64,000 bases of DNA from Gammaproteobacteria bacterium. Its GTDB lineage: Bacteria; Pseudomonadota; Gammaproteobacteria; Pseudomonadales; Azotimanducaceae. Below are positions 35,237-44,762 of the stretch, piece after piece (position 1 is the first letter of the stretch; each line of letters starts with the position of its first letter). Both the position numbers and the translations under genes were made by a program. The DNA lies in the NCBI GenBank assembly GCA_026706935.1, contig JAPOXV010000026.1, forward strand, positions 1,145,721 through 1,209,720, given 5' to 3'. The notes under the pieces are model-generated. The model worked only from the letters and a program-made list of their open reading frames with translations. It was not told the origin of the DNA and made no database searches.

Positions 35237-35890
35237 ATGAACTTACTACGCAAACTCTCCCTCCCAAGTGCGGAAAATGCACTTCCCGGTCGAGCTGAGA
35301 CGATGCCGGTTCCGCCACAGCATTTCGTCAATGGACGACCGCTCAACGACCCGTTTCCAGCTGGAATTGAACGTCTAGTTGCAGGTTTGGGGTGTTTTTG
35401 GGGTGCCGAACGGGCGTTTTGGCAGCTCGACGGTGTTTATACGACGGCTGTAGGGTACGCAGGTGGACACACGCCGAATCCAACGTATGAAGAAGTCTGT
35501 TCAGGAGGAACTGGTCACACTGAGGTCGTACTTGTCATATTTGATCCTCAGATCATTAGCTATCGTGAGCTCTTACGTACGTTTTGGGAGAGCCACGATC
35601 CTACACAAGGCATGCGCCAAGGCAACGATGTTGGTACTCAATACCGCTCGGCAATCTACGTATTCGATGAAAGCCAACGAACTGAAGCCGACGCATCGAA
35701 GGCTCGTTACGAAACAAAATTGAAACAAGCGGGTTATGGTGCGATTACCACGGAAGTATTAGACGCCGGACCGTTTTATTACGCAGAGCATTACCACCAG
35801 CAGTACCTCGCAAAAGTACCGAACGGTTACTGCGGTCTTGGCGGGACGGGTGTATCGTGCGACATTGAGGCACTGGCAGCGGCAGACTGA
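35237..35890 (+). CDS. msrA: Peptide methionine-(S)-S-oxide reductase
   Basis: This 217-residue MsrA closely follows E. coli MsrA along its length, including the N-terminal [21 protein letters not shown]. The catalytic C53 is in [14 protein letters not shown]. Conserved substrate and resolving regions are [49 protein letters not shown], and a C-terminal YCGLGG with a late Cys (GVSCD). It repairs oxidised methionine in proteins using thioredoxin. The last 64 bases overlap, antisense, the 3' end of the MFS transporter gene. Confidence 0.96.
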   Translation: MNLLRKLSLPSAENALPGRAETMPVPPQHFVNGRPLNDPFPAGIERLVAGLGCFWGAERAFWQLDGVYTTAVGYAGGHTPNPTYEEVCSGGTGHTEVVLVIFDPQIISYRELLRTFWESHDPTQGMRQGNDVGTQYRSAIYVFDESQRTEADASKARYETKLKQAGYGAITTEVLDAGPFYYAEHYHQQYLAKVPNGYCGLGGTGVSCDIEALAAAD

Positions 35891-37167
35891 GAGCGGGAAA
35901 TAGATTCCTCAAATGGGATTTGCCGTAAGGTCGCGAACCGTAGTTCACGCATACTGGCGGTTCCAGCGAAGACGAGAAGCAACGCAATAAAGTAAATTCC
36001 GGACCCGCTTACTACGGCGGTCAGCACGTTCACGAATTCGGTGAGACTACCAAGAAACAGACCTCCGAGTGGAAGGAGGCTATAGCACATGGTGTGGATA
36101 CCCATGACCCGTCCTCGCAACTGATCTGGTACGCTCAATTGCATGGTCGTCATGGATGAGATAAGGAATAAGGACGCGAAGAACGCAGCTGCGAACTGCA
36201 AGGCTAGCGCAACATAGAACCACGCGAATAGCGATGCGACGGTGAAACCTACCGTGGTTACAGCTGTTAGGATCCCGCTTGACAGCATCATGTGCGTAAG
36301 GTTTCGCTCGTGACGGTTACCGCCGATGACAAGCGTGCCAACGATTGAACCGATACCACTCGCAGTCATTAGCAAGCCCAACCCTATCTCATCACGAAGA
36401 TTCAGATCTGCAAACATCGGCATCAGCTGGGCATGCGAGTTACAGAAGAACATGCCAATAAACGTCAGAGCTAGTAGGTATTTGAAGATATCATGACGGA
36501 AAATGAAGCTGATGCCTTCGATGATCTGCGTGACCGCACCGATCTCAGAGCTCGCGGTTTCGATGGGCCGCGTTTGTAGTGCGTACATCGTGAGACACAT
36601 CACAAGATAACCGAGCGTAGCAACGCCAAAGACAACGCCAGAGTCGGTGTAATAGAGCATAAAACCCGCTAGTGCCGGGATCGCCATTCGCATGACTTGC
36701 CAGATAAATGAATTGAGCGCGACGGCACTCAGGAATTGCTCACGATCTACAAGCTGCGGGAAAATCGCCACGCGAGTCGGCCAATCGAAACCGTTGAGGA
36801 TGGAAGATAGTGCGGCGATCAGTAATACATGCCATACCTCCACGAGTTGAACGACAACCAGAAGCGTGAGAACGCCAGTCAGCAACATGTTGCCACCGGA
36901 TGTGATCAGGAGGATTAGGCGTTTGTCGTAGCGGTCCGAAATCACGCCGCCAAACAACGTGATGGCTAAGTTAGGAACCGCAGCTGCCGCACCGAGCCAA
37001 CCCAACATCATGGGCGATGCAGTTATTTCGTATACGAGCCACAGTTGACCGAAGGTTACTAGTTGCGTTGCGCCAACAGCTGCAAGAGACGCGGCGAAAT
37101 ATTTGACGTACTCGCGCTGACCTAATGCGGGATAACGGGCAACGATCTTGTTGGCGAGAGTTGACAT
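35827..37167 (-). CDS. MFS transporter (EntS/MFS_3-like exporter)
   Basis: This is a 446-residue major-facilitator protein with about 12 hydrophobic segments in the inner membrane. The loop-2/3 signature is present as [14 protein letters not shown]. The arrangement ([81 protein letters not shown]) matches the EntS/MFS_3 family, which exports siderophores, drugs or related solutes. The final 40 residues are a low-complexity Ser/Ala/Pro tail, encoded partly opposite the msrA 3' end. The substrate is unknown. Confidence 0.9.
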   Translation of the reverse strand: MSTLANKIVARYPALGQREYVKYFAASLAAVGATQLVTFGQLWLVYEITASPMMLGWLGAAAAVPNLAITLFGGVISDRYDKRLILLITSGGNMLLTGVLTLLVVVQLVEVWHVLLIAALSSILNGFDWPTRVAIFPQLVDREQFLSAVALNSFIWQVMRMAIPALAGFMLYYTDSGVVFGVATLGYLVMCLTMYALQTRPIETASSEIGAVTQIIEGISFIFRHDIFKYLLALTFIGMFFCNSHAQLMPMFADLNLRDEIGLGLLMTASGIGSIVGTLVIGGNRHERNLTHMMLSSGILTAVTTVGFTVASLFAWFYVALALQFAAAFFASLFLISSMTTMQLSVPDQLRGRVMGIHTMCYSLLPLGGLFLGSLTEFVNVLTAVVSGSGIYFIALLLVFAGTASMRELRFATLRQIPFEESISRSQSAAASASMSHDTPVPPRPQ

Positions 37168-37295
37168 TTATTAGAGATTTAAGATCTTCGATTGGTTACT
37201 TGCACACCTTGAATCAGAGCGATTCACAGATTCAAAAAAGCGTAGCGAAAATGTCCTATAGGTACGTGTCTATATGAACGAATAGGTGATTAAAC

Positions 37296-37757
37296 GTGCG
37301 TGACGAGAATCAGTTTAAAAATACTGTCGAGAAATTCACGACTGCAGTCGAGAGCAACGACGGCGACGCACTGGCAGCGCTCTTCACGGAAGACGGTGTG
37401 TATTGTGATGGATTCTATGGCGAATTCGTCGGACGAGTGGCGATCGCTACGATGCTACGAGATCATTTCTGGGGCCATGCAGAAGGGTTCAAATGGGAGA
37501 TGTCCAATTTGCTAAGTGACGGAACACAAGGCTATGCCACGTACCTATTTAGCTACGACTCGACGCTTCCAGAGGCTGTGGGGAAGCGGGTCGTATTTGA
37601 CGGTATCGCGCATTTCTTGTTCAAGGAAGGTCTGATAGAACGATACGAAGAAATCTTCAATACTGGCATGGCACAAGCGCAGCTCGATTTCGACCCGCTC
37701 CGGATCAAGAAACACCTATTAAAACGAGCTGAGCAATTAAAGTCCGGCAAAAGGTAG
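37296..37757 (+). CDS. SnoaL/NTF2-like protein
   Basis: The GTG at 37296 has AGGTGAT 6 bases upstream. The 153-residue product is a single NTF2-fold cone: the N-terminal helix pair FTTAVESNDGDALAALFTEDGVYCDGFYGEFVG, then strands with GYATYLFSYDSTLPEAVGKRVVFDGIAHFLFKEG. SnoaL-like proteins are isomerases, hydrolases or ligand binders, and sequence alone does not set the reaction. The C-terminal helix (LRIKKHLLKRAEQLKSG) is basic. It stands alone between the divergent MFS gene and the convergent Nudix gene, only 11 bases from the latter. Confidence 0.82.
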   Translation: MRDENQFKNTVEKFTTAVESNDGDALAALFTEDGVYCDGFYGEFVGRVAIATMLRDHFWGHAEGFKWEMSNLLSDGTQGYATYLFSYDSTLPEAVGKRVVFDGIAHFLFKEGLIERYEEIFNTGMAQAQLDFDPLRIKKHLLKRAEQLKSGKR

Positions 37758-37768
37758 CGCTTATCGTA

Positions 37769-38395
37769 TTACGCAGGTTCTTGGGGTTCGATATACGTTG
37801 GGTCTACCGCGCTAAAGAGTGTTTGTAGCGTCCTATACGTTAATCCCCATACAAAGTGACGACGTTCGATGCGATAGCCATTGAACGGTACCTGTGCGTC
37901 GGCGATTGCACGAAATTCCACATCGTGGTTTTGACCTTTGAACATTTCGTTAAAGGAACCCCACACAACCTCGTCGACTTCATGGTTTAAGGATAGGTCT
38001 GGAATCGCGTCGGCGACGAAAACATGGGGTGCAACCAGCATGTCGATTGTTCGACCTCTCGGCGCAGCGCGTTGGTGCGATAAAGGTCCAATATACTGGG
38101 AATCAAGTAGGTTTAAACCGATTTCTTCTTCAGTCTCACGAACAGCTGCTGCAACGAGATCTCGGTCACTGTCATCCTTGTGTCCACCAGGGAACGCCAT
38201 ATGACCAGACCATGGGTCGCCCGAAACTGTTGCGCGTTTTATGAATAGCACCTGAGTTTGATCGCACGATTGATGGAGTACGACCGCTACGGCGGCTTGT
38301 CGCGTTTGTCGAGTAGGTGTAAACAGTTCTGGTTTGTGCTCGATGACGCGGCGTGAAATCGTCTCAACGTTGTGATCGGACAAAGATAAGCGCAT
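37769..38395 (-). CDS. Nudix CoA pyrophosphatase (NudL/YeaB-like)
   Basis: The preferred start is the ATG at 38395, giving 208 residues; an in-frame TTG eight codons earlier is weaker. The Nudix box G-x5-E-x7-REUxEExGU is complete (GGHKDDSDRDLVAAAVRETEEEIGL). It is preceded by the CoA-Nudix marker region LFIKRATVSGDPWSGHMAFPGG. The length and MAFPGG element point to NudL-type hydrolases that cleave CoA and acyl-CoA to 3',5'-ADP and phosphopantetheine. It is divergent from the M14-lyase fusion gene. Confidence 0.9.
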   Translation of the reverse strand: MRLSLSDHNVETISRRVIEHKPELFTPTRQTRQAAVAVVLHQSCDQTQVLFIKRATVSGDPWSGHMAFPGGHKDDSDRDLVAAAVRETEEEIGLNLLDSQYIGPLSHQRAAPRGRTIDMLVAPHVFVADAIPDLSLNHEVDEVVWGSFNEMFKGQNHDVEFRAIADAQVPFNGYRIERRHFVWGLTYRTLQTLFSAVDPTYIEPQEPA

Positions 38396-38485
38396 GGAGA
38401 CTATGAAGAAGACGCGCAATCATACGGGCGAGTCCGTGCCTGCGTACATGCACAATTGCCGCGTTTATTAGTACTGGTTGTCTGA

Positions 38486-41095
38486 ATGTTCCGTCGAGGA
38501 ATCCTATTGCTTGCATGCGCATTCTTGTGCAGTTTAGTCGTAGCTGAGGAGGCAGAGACGTGCGCGACAAGTGTCGCACAGATCTCCAAGAACTACCCCA
38601 CGGCAAATTTTGATTCTTGTCAAATCCTCGATGAAAACTCGTTCGTACTTTCCATTACGCCTGAAGACGAACCCATCAATCCAAGCCCGTGGTATGGGTT
38701 TTCAGTCCAACGTTTGAGTGACCCGAACGCGACTGTAAAGGTCTCCCTCCGTTATAGCAACACGACCCATCGGTATCCACCGAAAATCAGTTTTAACAAA
38801 CGAGATTGGGTCCGATTCGATCATCATGTCGTCGAGAGTGAAGACGGATCGAGTGTGGCGTTCGCGATTCCGACCGGAGAAAGCCTTGTTTACGTGTCCG
38901 CACAGCCGATCATCGACGAAGCGATGTATAGTGCATGGCTTTCAAGGTTGGTCGATATCTATCCATTTCTCGTGCGGAAGACACTCGGCTATTCAGTAGC
39001 CAAAAGGCCGATTGAAGCACTCGTGTTGAATCCCGAAGCATCGCGTGTGGTCGTTCTCTTAGGGCGACAACATCCGCCAGAGGTGTCCGGTGCAATCGCT
39101 TATTTGGCGTTTGCTGAGAAATTGCTAGAACTCAACATCCACGCTCACGACAACCAGAATGAGAATCTACGTGAGTTTTTCCGACAGCACATGATTGTTT
39201 TCGTACCACTCCTCAATCCAGACGGCGTGCAGGAAGGCTATTGGCGACACAATCTTCGCGGAACCGACCTTAATCGGGATTGGTTCGCGCAAGCGCAACC
39301 CGAGATTCAATCGGTCATCCGTCACCTGGCGAGCTTGCATCAAGATGGCAAAGAAGTCGTTCTTCATATCGACTTCCATTCAACTAGGCGCGATGTGCTC
39401 TACACCCAGATGCGGGACGACAAAACGACGCCTGACGGATTTGCGGTGGAGTGGCTGGAATTTGTGCGCAAGCGCGAGCAAGCGAAACTCCCTGAACACG
39501 CTCCTAGACCTCTGACAGAGCAGGGAACGGCGAAAGGTTACTTTTTCAAAACCTATGCGATTCCGTCGATTACCTATGAGGTCGGCGATGAATCACCACC
39601 TAAAGACGTGAGACTAACGGCTGCCGAATTCGCACTCGGGGTCGCTTCGATTTACGGCGAATTAGTAGCCGCTTCAACCGATACTGATTTCGAGTTGTGC
39701 GATACGTTGTTTTGCCTGATGGTAAACGCTAATGGCGCTTCGTTGCTGGTGCTTGACGAACAAGGGTTGATCGATCAGGAATTAGCCAAACGAATCGCGA
39801 ACGCACAGCTAGCGTACAAAGACTCGGCTGAGCAACAAGGGTGGCCTTCGGGACAGAATTACCTCACGCTCGAGGAATCGATGATCGAAGTATTAGGTCC
39901 GGAAGCCTCCAATGTTCACATCGGCCGATCGCGACAGGATTTGCACGGCATCGCTCGACGAATGCTCGTGCGTCTACGCGTACTGAGCTACTACGAGGCG
40001 CTTATCGAAGTTAGGAACGCTTTACTTGATGTAGCTTCGCAACATAGCGATACGATCATCCCGGCGTACACACACGGCGTTCCCTCCCAACCAACAACGT
40101 ATGCACATCTGTTGCTGGCTTTCGACGCGGCGCTATCGAGAGATACCGTACGGTTACAGAACGCGTTTGATCGACTGAATAGGAGTCAGTTAGGCGTCGC
40201 AGCAGGATCTGGTTCTAGTTTCGATCTTGACAGAGAACGTCTTGCAGCATTACTCGGTTTTGACGGAATCGTCGCTAACACATACGACGCTAATTTCTTA
40301 TCAACAGCGGACTATAAACTCGAAGTCGCCGCTGCGATGTCTCAAAGCATGGCGACGGTTTCGAAGTTCCTCGCAACTGTACATTCGCAGCAACGTAACG
40401 CTCGTCCGTGGATCTACTTGGGCGACGAAATGGTTAGTGGCAGTAGCATCATGCCGCAGAAGCGCAATCCCCGTGAATTGGATCGTATTCGTACGCTAGT
40501 AGCGCAGGTTCTGGGTGGAACGAATGCGTTACAGTTGATGAACCAAAATCTTGATATTGGCATGCACGACTATCGAACGGTCACACCGTTGATCGAAACA
40601 ATGACGCTCGCAACATCGGTTTATCAACGTTTCGGGTTGCTTGTGAAACATATTCACGTTGACAAGGAAATCGCCATGACCGAGCTGACAGGCGGTTTTT
40701 CGACCTCGACGGAAATCGCCGAAACTCTTTATCGCGAAGCACGTATTCCGTTCCGAACGGCTCATGAGTACGCGAGGCAACTCGTTGAGCATGCAAGAGC
40801 TGAAAATCTGCGTTTAGGTGATCTACCGCGGCGTGATTTGGCGCGTATCTATCGGGAAGTGGTAGGTGATCCACTTCCTATCCCTGTTGAATCGATCCAG
40901 AACGCGACTGACCCGAGTAATTTCATTGCGATTCGAGATGTTCGTGGAGGACCAGCAGTGAGAGCAATCCGCGATGCAATCGTAAAACACCGGCAGGAGT
41001 TAATCGAAGACGAAAGATGGCTGGAGGTTCGCCGTGCCCATCTCAGAATCGCGGAGGATCGGCTCAACGCACAGTTGAGAACCCTTAGTAATTGA
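38486..41095 (+). CDS. Exported M14 zinc carboxypeptidase fused to an argininosuccinate-lyase-superfamily domain
   Basis: One uninterrupted 869-residue frame. A signal peptide (MFRRGILLLACAFLCSLVVA) is followed by a beta-rich M14 N-terminal domain (25-150). The M14 catalytic domain (150-395) has zinc ligands H196 and E199 (RQHPPEVSG) and H298 (HIDFHST), the LRGTDLNRDW substrate motif, and the catalytic E365 (SITYEVGDE). Residues about 420-869 are a full lyase domain: HIGRSRQDLHG (481-484 region), H530 in AYTHGVPSQP, the catalytic-loop signature SGSSIMPQKRNP (S654), and STSTEIAETLYREARIPFRTAHEYA. The true argH at 51002 has GRSRND, so the SRQD change suggests a different substrate. Predicted location is the periplasm. 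A plausible role is trimming a compound and eliminating fumarate from an N-succinyl-type group (inference). Confidence 0.88.
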   Translation: MFRRGILLLACAFLCSLVVAEEAETCATSVAQISKNYPTANFDSCQILDENSFVLSITPEDEPINPSPWYGFSVQRLSDPNATVKVSLRYSNTTHRYPPKISFNKRDWVRFDHHVVESEDGSSVAFAIPTGESLVYVSAQPIIDEAMYSAWLSRLVDIYPFLVRKTLGYSVAKRPIEALVLNPEASRVVVLLGRQHPPEVSGAIAYLAFAEKLLELNIHAHDNQNENLREFFRQHMIVFVPLLNPDGVQEGYWRHNLRGTDLNRDWFAQAQPEIQSVIRHLASLHQDGKEVVLHIDFHSTRRDVLYTQMRDDKTTPDGFAVEWLEFVRKREQAKLPEHAPRPLTEQGTAKGYFFKTYAIPSITYEVGDESPPKDVRLTAAEFALGVASIYGELVAASTDTDFELCDTLFCLMVNANGASLLVLDEQGLIDQELAKRIANAQLAYKDSAEQQGWPSGQNYLTLEESMIEVLGPEASNVHIGRSRQDLHGIARRMLVRLRVLSYYEALIEVRNALLDVASQHSDTIIPAYTHGVPSQPTTYAHLLLAFDAALSRDTVRLQNAFDRLNRSQLGVAAGSGSSFDLDRERLAALLGFDGIVANTYDANFLSTADYKLEVAAAMSQSMATVSKFLATVHSQQRNARPWIYLGDEMVSGSSIMPQKRNPRELDRIRTLVAQVLGGTNALQLMNQNLDIGMHDYRTVTPLIETMTLATSVYQRFGLLVKHIHVDKEIAMTELTGGFSTSTEIAETLYREARIPFRTAHEYARQLVEHARAENLRLGDLPRRDLARIYREVVGDPLPIPVESIQNATDPSNFIAIRDVRGGPAVRAIRDAIVKHRQELIEDERWLEVRRAHLRIAEDRLNAQLRTLSN

Positions 41096-41410
41096 GGACA
41101 GAATTAAAAGATCCGTTCTAGCTCCGCGAGGGTGATGCGTGGTCCTTTACACCGGTCTTGTAGGGGATTGTTCAGGCACTTTGATGGCGGTCTTAACGCA
41201 CATTCGCGGGTATTCAATCAGAATTCGCTCCATTGACCGTTAGTTGCAGAGTGTATTCCTACTTCGCTACCCCTATGAGGGAACTCGAAACCCTAGGAAA
41301 CGTTTGACGCTCCAGAATACGCGCTACCATCAGTTCGAGTGCTGTACCTTATTTGCAGATCGATCATGTGGAGACAATGCTAGAAAGGCGTTGAGACCGC
41401 AAACATAGAA

Positions 41411-41493
41411 AGGCATAAATTCAGTCTCTTCAGGGGCAGAAATTCATAGGTTTCGCGGGCAGATATTCAGTTACTTTAGGGTCAAACGGATTC
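41411..41493. repeat. Four iterated 22-23-base repeats resembling an IS21-family terminus
   Basis: The units AGGCATAAATTCAG (41411), GGGGCAGAAATTCA (41433), CGGGCAGATATTCAG (41456) and a diverged GGGTCAAACGGATTC (41479) recur every 22-23 bases. Multiple GGGxCAgatATTCA units at two-helical-turn spacing are characteristic of the transposase-binding ends of IS21-family elements. No istA or istB gene and no second end is visible, so this is probably a remnant or a non-autonomous end. Confidence 0.55.
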
Positions 41494-41701
41494 GCGAAAA
41501 CGCTACGATCGCAACGCGTCTTGACAACTACGGTGGAATCAGCGAGCTCTCCGTGAATTGGTATACAGGCAACATACATGGGCGATCATCCTATCGGATT
41601 TCGAGAACTCGGCACACGAACAGTGTTGAGGGATTCTCTACGTCAGCGATCGATTGGTGAATTTCGGGCGCGTATGAGTTTAATTGCCATCCGCAAATCT
41701 T

Positions 41702-41717
41702 GAACTCGATCGAGTTC
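41702..41717. promoter_or_regulatory. Perfect 16-bp palindrome upstream of TonB receptor, candidate operator
   Basis: GAACTCGATCGAGTTC is a perfect palindrome ending 49 bases before the receptor ATG. Its position and symmetry fit a repressor operator (LacI- or TetR-sized). The regulator is unknown. Confidence 0.45.
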
Positions 41718-41766
41718 TGACTCAGATTTGGCGCTCCCCACGACCACTTCAATCGGACGGAAACCC

Positions 41767-44757
41767 ATGCACTATCGGTTTATTTCTCAATTGATCGTGT
41801 CACTGACATCAATTGCGGTAATGCTCGCACCTAATTTGATTGCTCAGGAAGAAGATGATGGCGAAGAAGCCGATGTCATCGAGGAAGTGGTTGTCACGGG
41901 ATCGCAGATCCGCGGTGCAGATGTATCGGGTCTCTTACCCGTTACAGTAATTGACGCATCTGACGTCGATGCGATGGGCGTAACATCGGGCGATGAATTG
42001 CTTGAAATGCTCCCTGAGCAAGGGCAGAACTTCTTCAACGAAGAAGAGAACATCAGTGGCGGTGTCAATTCAGCACGGGGGGACATGGGCGCTTTCAACC
42101 TTCGCAATCTTGGTACGGGCAATACGCTAGTCCTTTTGAACGGACGTCGCATGGTTAACGCCGCAAGCTTTCAAACTGAAGCGATCGGCGGAAGTTTTGT
42201 ACCCGTGAACACCGTAAATTCAAACACTCTTCCCGTTTTCGGGATTGAACGGGTCGAGCTTCTAAAAGATGGCGCGTCCGCAATCTATGGTGCGGATGCT
42301 GTTGCGGGCGTCGTAAATACCGTACTGAAGAATGACATCGAAGGATTCCGTTTCAAATCGCGCGTCAATTCATATGAAATCGCTGGTCGTACCTCCTTCA
42401 CAACGAACATTGAGTGGGGTCGGTTTTTTAACGATGGCGCGACAAATATTGGCGTCATGCTCGATGTTTACACACGAGATCGGATTCACTCCTCAGAAGA
42501 CGAGAAATGGGCTGATGCGGATTTCCGACGACTAGTGCCCGATGACTCACCGTGGAGTGGTGACACTCGGTTTCGAAACACGAGTACAAATGGTCTCTAC
42601 GGTCAATTTGATTCAGTCAGCAGCGTTTCACGACTGGATATCCGCGGTCCGGTCACCGATAGTTCAGGTGAATTTGAAGTATTCCCAGCGGGACATGCAA
42701 AGTGTGCGTACGCGATTAGCATCCACACGTGTGGTGCACCCGATGGGCAAGGGGTAGAGCGATACAACATAAACGAATTTCGCGACCTTTCCTCGGAGCT
42801 TACCCGTAGCAATGCGCTCGTGTTTATTAATCACGACTTCTCCGACACGCTACAGGCGTACACAGAACTACTGTATTACATGTCGGAATCTCATATGAAT
42901 CGGCATCCGTCAGCAGCGTTCTCTTCCGTAAGGTTGCGCGTGGGTGCTGAAAACTACTACAACCCACTTGGGCCTTGCGGGTCGCCGAATCGTCTATCTG
43001 ACGATCTGGTCGGTGCGGATCTGCCGTGCAGCGGGTTAGAACTGCTGATTGATAACTATCGATATGCGGAACTGCCTCGCTCAGTTAGCAACGACGGTTC
43101 GGTGTTTCGCGTCGTACAGGGATTGCGAGGGGTGCGTAACGACTGGGATTGGGATACTGCTGTAGTCTGGTCGATTGCGAGGCGACTCGACCTCACCGGC
43201 AATCGCGTATCGAATCTGCTTATGGTAGAAGCGCTCAATGACCCGACACCGGCGGCTTACAACCCGTTCAGTGGTGGTGTTGACACCAATATCGAACGTG
43301 CGCTCATTGACGTATATCGCGACAACGACGCCGGCTTGTTCATGTGGGACCTTAAGTTCTCAAATCCGGAAGTCGTAGAGCTGCCTGCCGGTCCCATGGG
43401 CGCGTTAATCGGATACGAACACCGTCGGGAATGGTTCAGGGATGACAGAGATCCGAGATTGGACGGCACGTTTGTGTTCACGGATTTCGATGGCGACACG
43501 TTCCCATTTGTCTCTGATGTCATAAATAGCAGTCCCACACCGGATAACAGTGGATCGCGACGCGTCGATTCGGTGTTCGCAGAGCTCGCTATACCAGTTG
43601 CGACGAATATTGAAGCGCAGGCGGCACTGCGATTCGAGCGGTTCTCGGACGTGGATAGTGCAGTGGTTGGAAAACTCGCTGCTGGCTGGCAGATTGCAGA
43701 TCCAGTTTCCTTGCGTGCCTCGTGGTCGGAATCGTTCCGAGTTCCGAACTTGGTAACCGTTAACGAAACGATTGTCGCGCGTCAAAACACTCGTACTGAC
43801 TACGCGTGTTTCTATGCTGCGAATTACGGCGGTGATCCTGAGCAAGACATCGTCGATTGCGTCAACTCAACGCAACGAACCGCTCAAGGCAGCGATGAAC
43901 TCGTCCCGGAGCGCTCTGACAATATTTCAGTTGGCTTGGTATTCGATATATTGGATTCGTTGACGATCACAACCGACTACTGGTCGATCGTGAAAGAAGA
44001 CACCATTGGGTTGTTCGGTGAGGAGAACCACACTGTCCTTGATTTGGTGTATCGACTTCAACATGGTGGCTCCAACTGTGATGCACTTGAGACAAATCCC
44101 GCGGTAGTACGTGATCCGATTACAGCGGCAGACGAAATCGGGGTGTATGAGGCCGCCGGTATTTGTCCTGCTGGGCAAGCGATTCGCGTAAACGACCGTT
44201 ACGCCAACCTCGACACTAGAACGCTTCAAGGGTTCGATCTCGGTATTTACTGGGAAGCTGATACCGATTACGGTGAGTTTAGTGTCCGTTATTTAGCGTC
44301 ATTCTTGGAGAAATTTGAACAAGAGGCTGGAGGGGATGCAGCGACGTTAATCGCTGCTAAAGAATCAGGCGTACTACCGGGCGACATTCCAGTTGTAGGT
44401 TTTGACGATCTCGTGCAACGAGACGGCAATCAAGAGTACAAAGGAACATTACTTGCAACTTGGCGCAAAGATCCTTGGGGAGGCTCTCTATCGCAAACAA
44501 CGATCGGGAAGGTCTACCAAAACTCGTTGACTTTAAGTGACGGCACACGCTATTGGCTCGATGCGATGACGACTTGGAATGCTCGCGTTGATTATCGATT
44601 TGAGATTGGCGATACACCGACCCGCGTTCGGTTCGGTGTCCGCAACTTACTTAACGAGCGAGCACCGTTGGCTGATCGTTACTTCGGCTTTATGGCTGAT
44701 GTTCACCGTGACTACGGTCGTTACTTCTATGCAGACGTCTTGTTCACAGTAAGGTGA
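41767..44757 (+). CDS. Large TonB-dependent outer-membrane receptor
   Basis: The ATG at 41767 follows GGACGGAAACCC; an in-frame TTG 13 codons upstream is less likely. The 996-residue receptor has a signal peptide (LIVSLTSIAVMLAPNLIAQ), a TonB box (DVIEEVVVTGSQIRG) and a plug domain (LRNLGTGNTLVLLNGRRMVN, IERVELLKDGASAIYGADAVAGVVN). A long barrel with Cys pairs in extracellular loops follows (CAYAISIHTCG, CGSPNRLSDDLVGADLPC, CFYAANYGGDPEQDIVDC). Large receptors of this type import peptides, glycans or other bulky ligands, not simple siderophores, but the cargo is not readable. The C-terminal strand ends FTVR rather than in the usual aromatic residue. It overlaps or abuts the ClpP-like gene. 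Confidence 0.92.
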   Translation: MHYRFISQLIVSLTSIAVMLAPNLIAQEEDDGEEADVIEEVVVTGSQIRGADVSGLLPVTVIDASDVDAMGVTSGDELLEMLPEQGQNFFNEEENISGGVNSARGDMGAFNLRNLGTGNTLVLLNGRRMVNAASFQTEAIGGSFVPVNTVNSNTLPVFGIERVELLKDGASAIYGADAVAGVVNTVLKNDIEGFRFKSRVNSYEIAGRTSFTTNIEWGRFFNDGATNIGVMLDVYTRDRIHSSEDEKWADADFRRLVPDDSPWSGDTRFRNTSTNGLYGQFDSVSSVSRLDIRGPVTDSSGEFEVFPAGHAKCAYAISIHTCGAPDGQGVERYNINEFRDLSSELTRSNALVFINHDFSDTLQAYTELLYYMSESHMNRHPSAAFSSVRLRVGAENYYNPLGPCGSPNRLSDDLVGADLPCSGLELLIDNYRYAELPRSVSNDGSVFRVVQGLRGVRNDWDWDTAVVWSIARRLDLTGNRVSNLLMVEALNDPTPAAYNPFSGGVDTNIERALIDVYRDNDAGLFMWDLKFSNPEVVELPAGPMGALIGYEHRREWFRDDRDPRLDGTFVFTDFDGDTFPFVSDVINSSPTPDNSGSRRVDSVFAELAIPVATNIEAQAALRFERFSDVDSAVVGKLAAGWQIADPVSLRASWSESFRVPNLVTVNETIVARQNTRTDYACFYAANYGGDPEQDIVDCVNSTQRTAQGSDELVPERSDNISVGLVFDILDSLTITTDYWSIVKEDTIGLFGEENHTVLDLVYRLQHGGSNCDALETNPAVVRDPITAADEIGVYEAAGICPAGQAIRVNDRYANLDTRTLQGFDLGIYWEADTDYGEFSVRYLASFLEKFEQEAGGDAATLIAAKESGVLPGDIPVVGFDDLVQRDGNQEYKGTLLATWRKDPWGGSLSQTTIGKVYQNSLTLSDGTRYWLDAMTTWNARVDYRFEIGDTPTRVRFGVRNLLNERAPLADRYFGFMADVHRDYGRYFYADVLFTVR

Positions 44758-44762
44758 ATGTG

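Larger units (their letters stand above)
41096..41766. other. 671-base gap with IS21-like end repeats and a palindrome
   Basis: No gene or RNA is recognisable. The gap contains four iterated 22-23-base motifs at 41411-41493 and a perfect 16-bp palindrome at 41702-41717, both listed separately. Its length is exceptional in an otherwise tightly packed window and fits a decayed insertion plus the promoter of the downstream receptor. Confidence 0.6.

Noticed and set aside
41096-41410. Search for tRNA or small RNA in the large gap
   Set aside because: No cloverleaf arms, T-loop sequence or terminator-like hairpin was found.
43405-43845. 146-residue minus-strand frame inside the large TonB receptor
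   Set aside because: The receptor frame is continuous and has family motifs; the antisense frame has none.
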